Below are positions 25,989 to 33,831 of a DNA stretch of 47,324 nucleotides, piece by piece. Position 1 is the first letter of the stretch. Every line of letters begins with the position of its first letter. The DNA lies in contig DBYZ01000017.1 in assembly GCA_002311655.1 (NCBI GenBank), positions 1 to 47,324 on the forward strand, written 5' to 3'. Position numbers and translations under genes: made by a program. The notes beneath the pieces are model-generated. The model had not been told where the DNA came from, did no database searches, and saw only the letters and a program-made list of their open reading frames with translations. The stretch is from Bacteroidales bacterium UBA1173 (lineage in GTDB: Bacteria; Bacteroidota; Bacteroidia; Bacteroidales; F082).

Positions 25989-28109
25989 TTATTTCATGCT
26001 CAAACTGATGCGTTTTCTTGGAATGTCGACATCTGTGACGGTCACTTTCACCTTCTGATTGAGCTTCACCACCTGATTTGGGTCGGTGATGTAGCTGTTC
26101 GACATCTGGCTGATGTGCACGAGTCCGTCCTGATGCACACCGACATCGACGAAACAACCGAAAGCCGTGATGTTTGTGACGATTCCGACGAGTTGCATGC
26201 CTTGTCGCAGGTCGTTGATGGTGCGGATGTTTTTGTCGAATTCAAACACCTCAAACGTCTTTCTCGGGTCGCGTCCAGGCTTCTTCAACTCGTCGATGAT
26301 GTCGTTGATAGTCTCTATTCCGAAGTCTTTTTCGATAAACTCTTTTGGATTTATCTTTGTGATAAGTTCTTCATTGCCAATGAGTTCTTCGACTTTCACA
26401 CCGAGTTTTTTAGCCATTTTCTCGACGATGTGATAGCTCTCCGGATGCACTGCGCTGGCATCGAGTGGCTGCTTAGCCCCGTGTATTCTGAGGAATCCGG
26501 CGCACTGCTCGAATGCCTTGCTGCCGAGACGTGGCACCTCCATCAGCTGTTTGCGGCTGGTGAAGCCTCCGTTTTCATTTCTGTATTTAACAATGGAACT
26601 TGCCAACTGAGGACCCACGCCGCTCACGTATGAAAGCAGCTGCTCACTGGCGGAGTTGAGTTCCACGCCGACAGCGTTGACACAGCTCTCAACCACTGAA
26701 TTCAGCTCGTCGCCGAGCATTTTCTGGTTCACATCATGCTGGTATTGTCCCACACCGATTGATTTCGGGTCTATTTTCACAAGTTCCGCCAGCGGGTCCA
26801 TGAGTCGTCTGCCGATGCTTACAGCTCCACGCACAGTGATGTCGTAGTCCGGGAACTCGTCGCGTGCCACCTTGCTTGCAGAATAAATCGAGGCACCGCT
26901 CTCGTTGACCATCACAGCGGTGATGTCACGGTCAAACCTGATGCTCTTGATGAAGTCTTCGGTCTCGCGTCCTGCTGTGCCGTTGCCTATTGCGATGACA
27001 TCGATTTTATATGCCTGCACCAGATGTGCGATTTTGGCTGCCGCCTTTCCATGTTCGTTTTGCGGTGGGTGAGGGTATATGGTCTCGTTATGTATCAACG
27101 CACCTAACTCGTTTAAAATCACCACCTTGCAACCTGTGCGGAAACCTGGATCGAGGGCTAAAACACGTTTCTTGCCAAGTGGAGCGGCAAGCAAAAGCTG
27201 TCTCAAATTCTCGGCGAAGACCTTAACGGCGACTTCATCGGCTTTTTCTTTGTAAAGCGCGCGCATCTCAGTCTCGAGTGACGGCTCCAACAGGCGTTTC
27301 CAAGCATCGTCGATGGCATCTTGTACCAAGTCGGTGGAGGCGTTGTCGTTTCTCAAAAATATGCTGTCGAGCACGTTGAGCGCGTCGTTGGCTTCAATGC
27401 TGAGCTTCACTTTCAGAAGTCCTTCCTCTTCGGCACGGAACAGTGCCAAAATACGATGTGACGGCGCCTTTGCGATGGGTTCCTTGAAGTCGAAATATTG
27501 TTTGTATGTCTGCGCCTCGGCTTCTTTGCTTTTTACAAGGGTTGAAGAGATGACGCCGTCGCGATGGTAAATCTTACGGATTTTATTGCGCCCGTTGATG
27601 TTTTCAGATATCCACTCAGCCATGATGTCGCATGCGCCTTTCAATGCTTCTTCTTCGTTGTTGACCTCTTTCTCTTTGTTAATGAATCGTTTAGCCATGC
27701 CGTTCACGTCGTCGCTGTTTTGCGACATGATCATTCTCGCCAGCGGTTCAAGTCCTTTCTGACGTGCAATCTCCGCCTTGGTGCGTCGTTTCGGCTTGTA
27801 GGGGAGGTATAGGTCTTCGACATCCTGCAATGTCTCTGCGCTGTTAATCTGTTTCTCGAGTTCCGGAGTCAGTTTCTCTTGTTCGGCTATCGATTTCAGC
27901 ACGAATTCCTTACGTTTCTCAAGTTCGTCAAGTTGCTCGAGGCGTTTCTTCACTTCTGCCACCGTCTCCTCGTTCATCGTGTCGGTCATCTCCTTGCGAT
28001 AACGCGCAATGAAAGGCACTGTAGCGCCCTCGCCGAGAAGCTTTATCACATTCTCAGCCACTCTCGGAGTGACGTTGAATTCTTTTACTATTTTACTAAC
28101 GAAATCCAC
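25989..28109 (-). CDS. tex: Tex-family S1 RNA-binding transcription accessory protein
   Basis: At 706 residues this is near the usual Tex length (about 700-780). Visible in order are the N-terminal helical Tex region (VPFIARYRKEMTDTMNE), the YqgF/RNase H-like domain (about 325-455, starting KKRVLALDPGFRTGCKV), helix-hairpin-helix motifs (GVGPQLASSIVKYRNENGGF), and a C-terminal S1 domain at about 637-706 (GIVTNITAFGCFVDVGVHQDGLVHIS). Tex binds nucleic acid and is linked to transcription and ribosome quality. The start codon is GTG at 28107-28109, giving MDFVSKIVKEFN; there is no nearby in-frame ATG. A TAAGTTTG box at 28127-28134 lies inside the repeat tract upstream. Confidence 0.95.
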   Translation of the reverse strand: MDFVSKIVKEFNVTPRVAENVIKLLGEGATVPFIARYRKEMTDTMNEETVAEVKKRLEQLDELEKRKEFVLKSIAEQEKLTPELEKQINSAETLQDVEDLYLPYKPKRRTKAEIARQKGLEPLARMIMSQNSDDVNGMAKRFINKEKEVNNEEEALKGACDIMAEWISENINGRNKIRKIYHRDGVISSTLVKSKEAEAQTYKQYFDFKEPIAKAPSHRILALFRAEEEGLLKVKLSIEANDALNVLDSIFLRNDNASTDLVQDAIDDAWKRLLEPSLETEMRALYKEKADEVAVKVFAENLRQLLLAAPLGKKRVLALDPGFRTGCKVVILNELGALIHNETIYPHPPQNEHGKAAAKIAHLVQAYKIDVIAIGNGTAGRETEDFIKSIRFDRDITAVMVNESGASIYSASKVARDEFPDYDITVRGAVSIGRRLMDPLAELVKIDPKSIGVGQYQHDVNQKMLGDELNSVVESCVNAVGVELNSASEQLLSYVSGVGPQLASSIVKYRNENGGFTSRKQLMEVPRLGSKAFEQCAGFLRIHGAKQPLDASAVHPESYHIVEKMAKKLGVKVEELIGNEELITKINPKEFIEKDFGIETINDIIDELKKPGRDPRKTFEVFEFDKNIRTINDLRQGMQLVGIVTNITAFGCFVDVGVHQDGLVHISQMSNSYITDPNQVVKLNQKVKVTVTDVDIPRKRISLSMK

Positions 28110-28116
28110 TTTATTA

Positions 28117-28178
28117 CTTCAAACTTCAAACTTAAAACTTCAAACTACTTTAAACTCTACACTCTAAACTCTACACCA
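28117..28178. repeat. AAACTTC/AAACTCT tandem repeat tract between tex and aroE
   Basis: A run of near-identical 7-mers (AAACTTC, then AAACTCT with TACACT) fills the space between two minus-strand genes and runs into the last codons and TAG stop of aroE. It belongs with the inverted-repeat elements at 32335-32402 and 43148-43218 but lacks the opposite arm. On the minus strand it includes a TAAGTTTG box at 28127-28134 that could serve tex. Confidence 0.6.
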
Positions 28179-28889
28179 GATTTCCCACGCTGCCTTTGCT
28201 TGTAACTTTAACATTTTCAATCCATTGAAGGTCTTTGCTCCATGTTTTTTCGCCTCTTTCATAAACATGGTTTCCTCCGGATTGTAAATCAAATCGATGA
28301 AAACGTTGCTCTCATTCGCTGTCTCGTAAGGCAGATCGAGCATCTCATCGCAATTTGGATACATCCCCACAGGAGTCGCATTGACAATCAATTCGTTATC
28401 GTGAAAACTTTCTTTTTTTATCTTTTGATAAGAGTCGTTTTTTCTCGTTAAAATCTCAAAACTGATGCCTTTGTTTTTCAAAACGAATTGTACCGCATCC
28501 GACGCGCCTCCAGTGCCGCAAACGTATGCCTTTGTTATGTTTTTCTTACCGCAAGCCTCGTCTAAAAGTCCTTGAAAACCAATATAATCCGTGTTGAAAC
28601 CATGCAGTTTTTTTTCAGAATCCATTTTCACCACATTGACGGCGCCTATTTCTTTTGCGTCTTCATTTATATCATCAAGGTATGGAAAAATGGTTTTCTT
28701 GTATGGGTGTGTTATTGTAAATCCTTGTAAATCAGGGTTTTGCGCAAAAATCTCTTTGAGCTTGCCGATATTTTCAATGTCTAAATTCAGAAAACGGCAG
28801 TCCAAATTTTCTTTTTTAAACTTATTTTCAAAATAAGTCTTTGAAAATGAATGACTTAAAGGATGTCCTATGAGACCGTAAACTCGCAT
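28164..28889 (-). CDS. aroE: Shikimate dehydrogenase
   Basis: The 241-residue enzyme reduces 3-dehydroshikimate with NADPH in aromatic amino-acid synthesis. The signature motifs are all there: GHPLSHSFS near the N-terminus (shikimate binding), ITHPYKK with the catalytic Lys, NTDYIGF, the Rossmann GTGGASDAV, NATPVGMYP, and the C-terminal FNGLKMLKLQAKAAWEIW. The ATG at 28889 (MRVYGLIGH) is 7 nt after the upstream stop; an in-frame ATG at 28919 would add ten residues and overlap that gene. The last residues (CRV) are encoded by the repeat tract, so the C-terminus may have been reshaped by it. At 241 residues it is slightly shorter than E. coli AroE. Confidence 0.94.
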   Translation of the reverse strand: MRVYGLIGHPLSHSFSKTYFENKFKKENLDCRFLNLDIENIGKLKEIFAQNPDLQGFTITHPYKKTIFPYLDDINEDAKEIGAVNVVKMDSEKKLHGFNTDYIGFQGLLDEACGKKNITKAYVCGTGGASDAVQFVLKNKGISFEILTRKNDSYQKIKKESFHDNELIVNATPVGMYPNCDEMLDLPYETANESNVFIDLIYNPEETMFMKEAKKHGAKTFNGLKMLKLQAKAAWEIWCRV

Positions 28890-28896
28890 GATGTTA

Positions 28897-29382
28897 TCAG
28901 ATTCCGAAAACTGCTCCAAATCCCAATGTGCAGACGACGCCGACGATGACGCTTGCCAGCACGACGCCTCCGATGACGGCTATTACGCTTTTCTTAAAGC
29001 CCATGTCCAGAAAACTTGCCGCCAGTGTGCCTGTCCAAGCTCCCGTGCCAGGTAACGGTATGCCTACAAAAAGCACCAGTGCCCAGTAGAGTCCGCGTCC
29101 GGCTTTGGCTTGCAGCTTCTGACCGCCTTTTTCGCCTTTCTCGAGGCACCAGCTGAAAAACTTGCCTATGTATTTCTTGTCCTTGCCCCATTCCAGCACC
29201 TTGCGCGCGAATAAATAGATGAATGGAACAGGCAGTATGTTGCCTATTGCAATGATGATGTAGCTCCAAAGCAGACTGAAGCTCGGGTCGGCGGTGTGGA
29301 TGGCGTAAGCCACAGGTATTGCTCCACGAAGCTCGATGAGCGGCACCATTGCGATAAGGAAAATGTAGATGTAGTTTTTCAT
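28897..29382 (-). CDS. COG2426 / small multidrug export family membrane protein
   Basis: The 161-residue integral membrane protein has several hydrophobic segments. It carries the family features PLIELRGAIPVAY near the N-terminus and IPLPGTGAWTGTLAASFL in the second half. This matches the COG2426/Sm_multidrug_ex family, a relative of DedA-type membrane proteins whose actual substrate is not established despite the name. It starts with a 4-nt ATGA overlap with the upstream TPR gene and is followed 7 nt later by aroE, so the three are probably co-transcribed. Confidence 0.82.
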   Translation of the reverse strand: MKNYIYIFLIAMVPLIELRGAIPVAYAIHTADPSFSLLWSYIIIAIGNILPVPFIYLFARKVLEWGKDKKYIGKFFSWCLEKGEKGGQKLQAKAGRGLYWALVLFVGIPLPGTGAWTGTLAASFLDMGFKKSVIAVIGGVVLASVIVGVVCTLGFGAVFGI

Positions 29383-30800
29383 GTTTTCTTTATTCTGTAT
29401 TCTTCAATTAAATCCATGATATTCGGATTGCTCGTGAGATTCTCGGCGTCGAAATTCAAGAACTCGATGTGACCGTCATAATCCGCATTCAGTGCCATCT
29501 CCAACGTCAGCAATCCTGATTCCTCTTTTTCCTGGGCGAAATACAAAAATGCTTTGCGATAGAGCATAGGCGCGTTGTTCGGAAGTATTCTCAAACCGCG
29601 CTCGAGCGATTCCATGGCGTTGTCGGGGTCGTCTTTCAAAACGAAGCATTCCATCATCGAGATGTAAACGTTCTCGTCGTACGGGTTCAGGTCAAGAATC
29701 TCGTTCACGTACTTCAACGCATTGTCGTATTCCTCGATTTTGTTGTATTCCTCGATGAGGACGTACATGTAATCGGTGTTGTAAGGCGACATGGTGTGCG
29801 CGTGTTTCAGGAATTTTATCGCCGAATGTGGGTTGTTGTCGTCGCTGAGCAAGAATCCGATGCCAGCGTATGCCTCCGGGATTTTGTCGTCCATCTTCAT
29901 GGCTTGCTGATAAATCTTCAGTGCCTCCGCCTTGTATCCGAGTTTTGCGTGAGCCTCACCGTAAAGGCAAAGCAGCAAAGCGGATTCGGCGTTATATCGT
30001 TTGGCTTCCTCAACAATTTCAATGGTTTCCTTGAATTTGTCCAACTCGTTGTAAGCTGTCGCGATGTCGACATAACCTTTTTTATAATGCGGGTCTATGG
30101 AAATGGCGTATTCGAACTGCTCAACGGCATTCACGAGGTCGCCCATGCGCACGTAGCAGTTTCCTAGCGCCATCCATGCCGACACGCTGTAAGGGTTTTT
30201 GTCGATTTCCTTGCGGAAAAACACCAGCGCATCGTCCATGTTATGCAGCAGCGAATAGCAGTTTCTAATCTCAAAATATTGATTGTCAATATCTTCGGCT
30301 TTGTCGATTCCTAATTTAAAGAACTTGAGCGCATTCTCAATCTCGCCAAGATTCTCGTATTCTACGGCGATAAAGTTGTAAATATCCTCACAATCCTTAA
30401 AATCAAAGGCTTTGGCGGCTTTCATGTAGGCTTTTATTGCTTTCTGATGCTCGCCCAAATCGGAATAGCAGGCTCCTAAAGTCAGCAAATAATCAGCGTC
30501 CCCGTGGTCCAAATCGGCATTTTTCAAAGTGGAGAGTGCTTCTTTTGCGTTAGAGTTTGCCAAAAGCTGTTTCGCTTTTATGATGTTGATTATCGGGTTG
30601 TTAGGATGATATTTGACAGCCATGTCAGCGGCTTGATTCGCCCTTTTGATATTGTTCTGCTGAAGATAATGCTCCAAAATGACGTTCAACTCATCGGCGT
30701 CGAAATAGCATGCCTGATGCTGCTTCATCGTCTCTTCAAAACGGTGAACCAACTCCTTCACGTCCATGTCGTCATCCAAAAAGTTGTCGTCGTCGAACAT
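29379..30800 (-). CDS. Tetratricopeptide-repeat protein
   Basis: The 473-residue protein is made almost wholly of TPR units. Repeats are readable from about residue 45 to 450, with W/L-G-Y-A-F-P positions such as ALGNCYVRMGDLVNAVEQFEYAISIDPHYKKGY and GIGFLLSDDNNPHSAIKFLKHA. The N-terminus is strongly acidic (MFDDDNFLDDDMD). There is no signal peptide or membrane segment, so it is a cytoplasmic scaffold. The ATG at 30800 is chosen because the alternative start at 30818 lies inside the promoter box at 30816-30823. First gene of the TPR / COG2426 / aroE group. Partner unknown. Confidence 0.85.
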   Translation of the reverse strand: MFDDDNFLDDDMDVKELVHRFEETMKQHQACYFDADELNVILEHYLQQNNIKRANQAADMAVKYHPNNPIINIIKAKQLLANSNAKEALSTLKNADLDHGDADYLLTLGACYSDLGEHQKAIKAYMKAAKAFDFKDCEDIYNFIAVEYENLGEIENALKFFKLGIDKAEDIDNQYFEIRNCYSLLHNMDDALVFFRKEIDKNPYSVSAWMALGNCYVRMGDLVNAVEQFEYAISIDPHYKKGYVDIATAYNELDKFKETIEIVEEAKRYNAESALLLCLYGEAHAKLGYKAEALKIYQQAMKMDDKIPEAYAGIGFLLSDDNNPHSAIKFLKHAHTMSPYNTDYMYVLIEEYNKIEEYDNALKYVNEILDLNPYDENVYISMMECFVLKDDPDNAMESLERGLRILPNNAPMLYRKAFLYFAQEKEESGLLTLEMALNADYDGHIEFLNFDAENLTSNPNIMDLIEEYRIKKT

Positions 30801-30815
30801 TCTCAAAATTTTCTG

Positions 30816-30823
30816 CAAAGATA
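30816..30823 (-). promoter_or_regulatory. Promoter -7 element (TATCTTTG) of the TPR gene operon
   Basis: An exact TAnnTTTG match on the minus strand lies 16 nt before the ATG at 30800. It decides between the two possible starts of the TPR gene. Confidence 0.55.
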
Positions 30824-30902
30824 CAAAAAATAGAGATTAACTGTACATATTTTTAATGTCATTTGCAGACATTACGAATGGTATTAAAAAAGTCTTTAAA
30901 TA

Positions 30903-30934
30903 TTTGGAAAATAAAAATAAATATCATAATTTTG
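30903..30934 (+). promoter_or_regulatory. Complete promoter of glmM (TTTG, 20 bp, TAATTTTG)
   Basis: The -33 box TTTG at 30903-30906 and the -7 box TAATTTTG at 30927-30934 are separated by 20 bp, the expected Bacteroidota arrangement. The ATG at 30953 follows 19 nt later. Confidence 0.7.
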
Positions 30935-30952
30935 CAGAAAAATTTTTGAATT

Positions 30953-32335
30953 ATGCCATTGATTAAATCAATTTCCGGATTCCGCGGCACTATTGGCGGC
31001 AGACCGGACGACGGACTCACTCCGATAGATATTGTCAAGCTGACTTCAGCTTTTATTTGTTTGATCAGACGTGGTGGCGTACAGCGCCCACGCGTTGTGG
31101 TTGGTCGCGATGGCCGACTTTCAGGAACGATGGTTAACCAATTGGTTTGCGGTAACTTGCAGGCTATGGGTGCCGACGTCATCGACATCGGACTCAGTAC
31201 CACTCCGACCACAGAAATCGCTGTCACCGAGCTGAAGGCTGACGGCGGAGTAATCTTGACGGCATCTCATAACCCGAAAGAGTGGAACGCATTGAAACTC
31301 CTTGACAATAAAGGTGAATTCATCGACGCTGCCGACGGAAAATGGTTGCTCGAAAAAGCTGCTAAAGACGAATATGAGTTCTCTCCAATCGATGAAATCG
31401 GAACTTACACCTTGGCTGAAGGCTGGATAGAACGTCACGCCGACATGGTTTGCAAGTTGCCATTGGTGAAAAAAGAACTCATCGAGAAAGCGAATCTGAA
31501 AGTCGTGGTCGACGGTGTCAACTCAACTGGTGGCATGGCTATCCCGATGTTACTCAAGAAGTTAGGTGTTAAAAATATTATCGAGCTTAACTGTGAGGTG
31601 ACTGGAAAATTCGCTCATAACCCTGAGCCGTTGGCGGTCAATCTGGTTGACACATGCGCTAAAGTGAAAGAATGTGGCGCTGACCTCGGCATCGTCGTTG
31701 ACCCTGACGTCGACCGTCTCGCGTTCATCAACGAGAAAGGTGAGATGTACGGCGAAGAATACACTCTCGTGACTGTCGCTTCTTACATTCTTGAGCATAA
31801 AAAAGGCAACACGGTTTCAAATCTCTCGTCAACACGTGCTTTGCGTGACGTGACTAACGCTGCTGGCGGACAGTATTCAGCTGCTGCAGTGGGTGAGGTC
31901 AACGTGGTGGCTAAGATGAAGGAAGTTGGTGCTGTGATCGGCGGTGAAGGTAACGGCGGTGTCATCTATCCGGAGATTCACTATGGTCGTGACGCTCTCG
32001 TCGGTGTCGGCTTGTTCTTGACGTATCTCGTTGAGAATCATTGCACTGTGTCAGAACTTAAGAAGAAATTCCCTCTGTATTACATGTCGAAAAACAAGAT
32101 TCAGCTCACTCCTCAGACTGATGTTGACGGAATCTTGGCGAAGCTTGCCGACAAGTTCAAGAACGAGCAGGTGACTACTATCGACGGCGTGAAAATCGAC
32201 TTCGCTGATGGTTGGGTGCATCTCCGTAAATCTAATACAGAGCCGATCATCCGTGTCTATTCCGAAGGCAAGTCAGAAGCTGAAGCCGACAAACTGGCAC
32301 AGATGATGCTTGATGAGGCTAAAAAACTTATGTAG
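30953..32335 (+). CDS. glmM: Phosphoglucosamine mutase-type phosphohexomutase
   Basis: This is a 460-residue alpha-D-phosphohexomutase. The four domains carry the active-site loop TASHNPKEWN with the phosphoserine, the metal loop DPDVDRLAF, the sugar-specificity loop GEGNGGVIYPEIHYGRDA, and the phosphate-binding RKSNTEPIIRVYSEG. The GEGNGG loop suits GlmM, which makes glucosamine-1-phosphate for peptidoglycan and lipopolysaccharide. Phosphomannomutase activity is an alternative, but a second mutase at 35395-36747 has the features expected of that class. A well-formed promoter precedes it. Its TAG stop is also the first bases of the repeat at 32335-32402. Confidence 0.87.
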   Translation: MPLIKSISGFRGTIGGRPDDGLTPIDIVKLTSAFICLIRRGGVQRPRVVVGRDGRLSGTMVNQLVCGNLQAMGADVIDIGLSTTPTTEIAVTELKADGGVILTASHNPKEWNALKLLDNKGEFIDAADGKWLLEKAAKDEYEFSPIDEIGTYTLAEGWIERHADMVCKLPLVKKELIEKANLKVVVDGVNSTGGMAIPMLLKKLGVKNIIELNCEVTGKFAHNPEPLAVNLVDTCAKVKECGADLGIVVDPDVDRLAFINEKGEMYGEEYTLVTVASYILEHKKGNTVSNLSSTRALRDVTNAAGGQYSAAAVGEVNVVAKMKEVGAVIGGEGNGGVIYPEIHYGRDALVGVGLFLTYLVENHCTVSELKKKFPLYYMSKNKIQLTPQTDVDGILAKLADKFKNEQVTTIDGVKIDFADGWVHLRKSNTEPIIRVYSEGKSEAEADKLAQMMLDEAKKLM

Positions 32336-32402
32336 TTTGAAGTTTTAAGTTTGAAGTGTGGAGTTATAATTAACTTCAAACTTCACATTTCAAACTCCAA
32401 AC
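32335..32402. repeat. GTTTGAAG/AAACTTC inverted-repeat element downstream of glmM
   Basis: Two 31-bp arms (32335-32365 and 32372-32402) match as inverted repeats at 25 of 31 positions around a 6-bp centre. Each arm is itself built of degenerate GTTTGAAG units. The element starts within the glmM stop codon and ends 13 bp before the next gene. It contains a plus-strand TAAGTTTG box (32346-32353) that could start transcription of the small gene at 32416. A close relative lies at 43148-43218. Confidence 0.75.
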
Positions 32403-32415
32403 TAAAAATAACAAA

Positions 32416-32646
32416 ATGAATAAAAAGCACCATAGAAGAAGTTACAAGTACCATGCGATAACGTTCAAATTGTCGCAGGGTCAGTATCGGTCGCTCAAAA
32501 ACTACTGCAAGGCGCGTAGAACCACGCCTATCAAGTTGATTAAGAAAAACATTGAGCGGTTCATCTCACACTATGAATATGGTGTGCCGGAGGAACTGTA
32601 TCTCTGTGAAAATCAATTGAATCTCTTTGATGAGATCAATGATTGA
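32416..32646 (+). CDS. Small basic protein, ribbon-helix-helix-like
   Basis: The 76-residue protein is strongly basic at its N-terminus (MNKKHHRRSYKYH) and acidic at its C-terminus. Residues about 14-50 read as a strand (AITFKLS) followed by two helices (GQYRSLKNYCKARRTTPIKLIKKNIERFI). That is the layout of an MetJ/Arc-type ribbon-helix-helix DNA-binding domain, with Thr/Pro at the helix junction. This is a fold guess, not a family match. It lies 80 bp after glmM, across the repeat element, and its 3' end overlaps the convergent recR by 11 bp. It could be a dimeric DNA-binding regulator or a nucleoid-associated protein. Confidence 0.6.
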   Translation: MNKKHHRRSYKYHAITFKLSQGQYRSLKNYCKARRTTPIKLIKKNIERFISHYEYGVPEELYLCENQLNLFDEIND

Positions 32647-33244
32647 ACGGGACTCTGTTTTTAATTGAGCGACCGAGCGTCACTTCGTCGGCAAACTCCA
32701 AAGCGTCGCCGACGGAGATGCCTTTCGCAATGGTGGTTATCTGTCCTTCAAAATGTTTTAACATCTTGAAAATGTAATAGTTGGTGGTGTCGCCTTCAAT
32801 AGTGGCTGGCAACGCCAAAATGATTTCTTTGATGTCTTCGTTGATGCTTCTGTCGACTAACTCCTTGATTCTTAAATCGTTAGGAGAGATGCCGTTTATC
32901 GGATCTATGACTCCGCCTAACACATGGTAAACGCCGTTAAACGAGCCGGTTCTCTCAATAGCCATCACATCGCGCATGTCGGCTACAACGCATAGTAACT
33001 CGTTGTTTCTCTTCGGGTTGGAACAGATGGAGCATTGTTCCTCGTCGCTGATATTGTAGCATCGTTTGCATAAAACAATGTTGTTACGCATGTTGAGCAG
33101 CGACTGTGAAAGCGAGTCGGTGACCATCTTTTCCTCTCCGAGGAGGTGCAATGCCAGCCTTAATGCTGTTTTCCGCCCGATTCCAGGCAGTTTCGCCAGT
33201 TCGTCTACCGCTTTTTCCAATAAAACCGAAGAATATTCAGCCAT
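32636..33244 (-). CDS. recR: Recombination mediator RecR
   Basis: The 202-residue protein is the usual RecR length. It shows the N-terminal helix-hairpin-helix (LAKLPGIGRKTALRLALHLL), the zinc-finger cysteines (CKRCYNISDEEQCSICSN), and a Toprim domain (LLCVVADMRDVMAIERTG through ILALPATIEGDTT). RecR with RecO loads RecA at gapped DNA. The ATG at 33244 (MAEYSSVLLEKAV) is preferred over the frame beginning at 33262, which starts inside the promoter box at 33260-33267. The gene overlaps the small convergent gene by 11 bp. Confidence 0.96.
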   Translation of the reverse strand: MAEYSSVLLEKAVDELAKLPGIGRKTALRLALHLLGEEKMVTDSLSQSLLNMRNNIVLCKRCYNISDEEQCSICSNPKRNNELLCVVADMRDVMAIERTGSFNGVYHVLGGVIDPINGISPNDLRIKELVDRSINEDIKEIILALPATIEGDTTNYYIFKMLKHFEGQITTIAKGISVGDALEFADEVTLGRSIKNRVPFNH

Positions 33245-33255
33245 ACAAAACATTT

Positions 33256-33293
33256 TTTGCAAAAATACGTTATTTTATTGTTATTTTTGCAAA
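33256..33293. promoter_or_regulatory. Interlocked divergent promoters of recR (minus) and the MORN-like gene (plus)
   Basis: The plus-strand promoter is TTTG at 33256-33259 and TATTTTTG at 33282-33289. The minus-strand promoter uses the mirrored boxes, with CAAAAATA at 33260-33267 as its -7 and CAAA at 33290-33293 as its -33. Each TTTGCAAA block is thus the -33 of one promoter joined to the -7 of the other. Spacing is 22 bp in both directions, slightly long. Both starts, 33244 and 33304, fit. Confidence 0.6.
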
Positions 33294-33303
33294 AAATTCC
33301 GTC

Positions 33304-33831
33304 ATGAAACGCATTTGTTTGTTTATAGCTTTATTTGTTTTCACTTTCGGTAATATTTTCGCTCAGAATAAGAGCGACAACAAAGGCCGTCGGCAGGGTC
33401 AATGGATTGAGTATCATGAGAATGGCAAAGTGAAAATGAGAGGCGCCTTTAAAGACGGTTTTCCTGTGGGAGAATTCTCTTTTTATGACGAATATGGTGA
33501 TTTGAAAGCGAAGAAAGTATTTTCAAACAATGGCGCTGATGCTGAGACGACGGTATATTCCTCGCAAGGCAAAGTGATAGCTAAAGGCTTCTATCACAAT
33601 AAGATACGCACAGGCGAATGGCGTTATTTTGACGAAAATTCAGAAAAGCTGATACTGGTTGAGACCTACGACAACGGTGTTCTCGACGGCTACAGTTGCT
33701 CATATTACGACACTGGAGTACCGCAATTTGAAGGCGAGTATAGAAACGGTGTGAAATCAGGCGAATGGAAAACCTACGATCCTGATGGAAATCTGATTTC
33801 TGTCGACAAATATGGTCTTTCTGATCAATAA
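33304..33831 (+). CDS. Exported MORN/YwqK-like repeat protein
   Basis: The 175-residue protein has a signal peptide (MKRICLFIALFVFTFGNIFA). Five or so MORN-like repeats with the pattern G-x-W/F-x-x-Y-x-x-x-G follow (GQWIEYHENGKVKMRGAFKDG, GEFSFYDEYGD, GEWRYFDENSE, GYSCSYYDTGVPQFEGEYRNG, GEWKTYDPDGN). The YwqK-type family is common in Bacteroidota and is often labelled a toxin-antitoxin antitoxin, but no toxin is next to it and the signal peptide argues against that role here. The ATG at 33304 follows the promoter box; an in-frame extension upstream would run into recR. The 3' end overlaps the convergent TPR lipoprotein by 7 bp. Confidence 0.8.
   Translation: MKRICLFIALFVFTFGNIFAQNKSDNKGRRQGQWIEYHENGKVKMRGAFKDGFPVGEFSFYDEYGDLKAKKVFSNNGADAETTVYSSQGKVIAKGFYHNKIRTGEWRYFDENSEKLILVETYDNGVLDGYSCSYYDTGVPQFEGEYRNGVKSGEWKTYDPDGNLISVDKYGLSDQ

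Noticed and set aside
28117..28178. Possible CRISPR-like array because of short tandem repeats
   Set aside because: The 7-mers are directly adjacent and degenerate, with no unique spacers of constant length and no cas gene in the window.
33151..33831. Longer MORN-like protein starting at 33151
   Set aside because: The extension overlaps recR coding sequence on the other strand and removes the clear signal peptide at 33304.
33304..33831. Antitoxin of a toxin-antitoxin pair (YwqK label)
   Set aside because: It has a signal peptide and no adjacent toxin-like gene; the MORN-like repeats do not imply antitoxin function.
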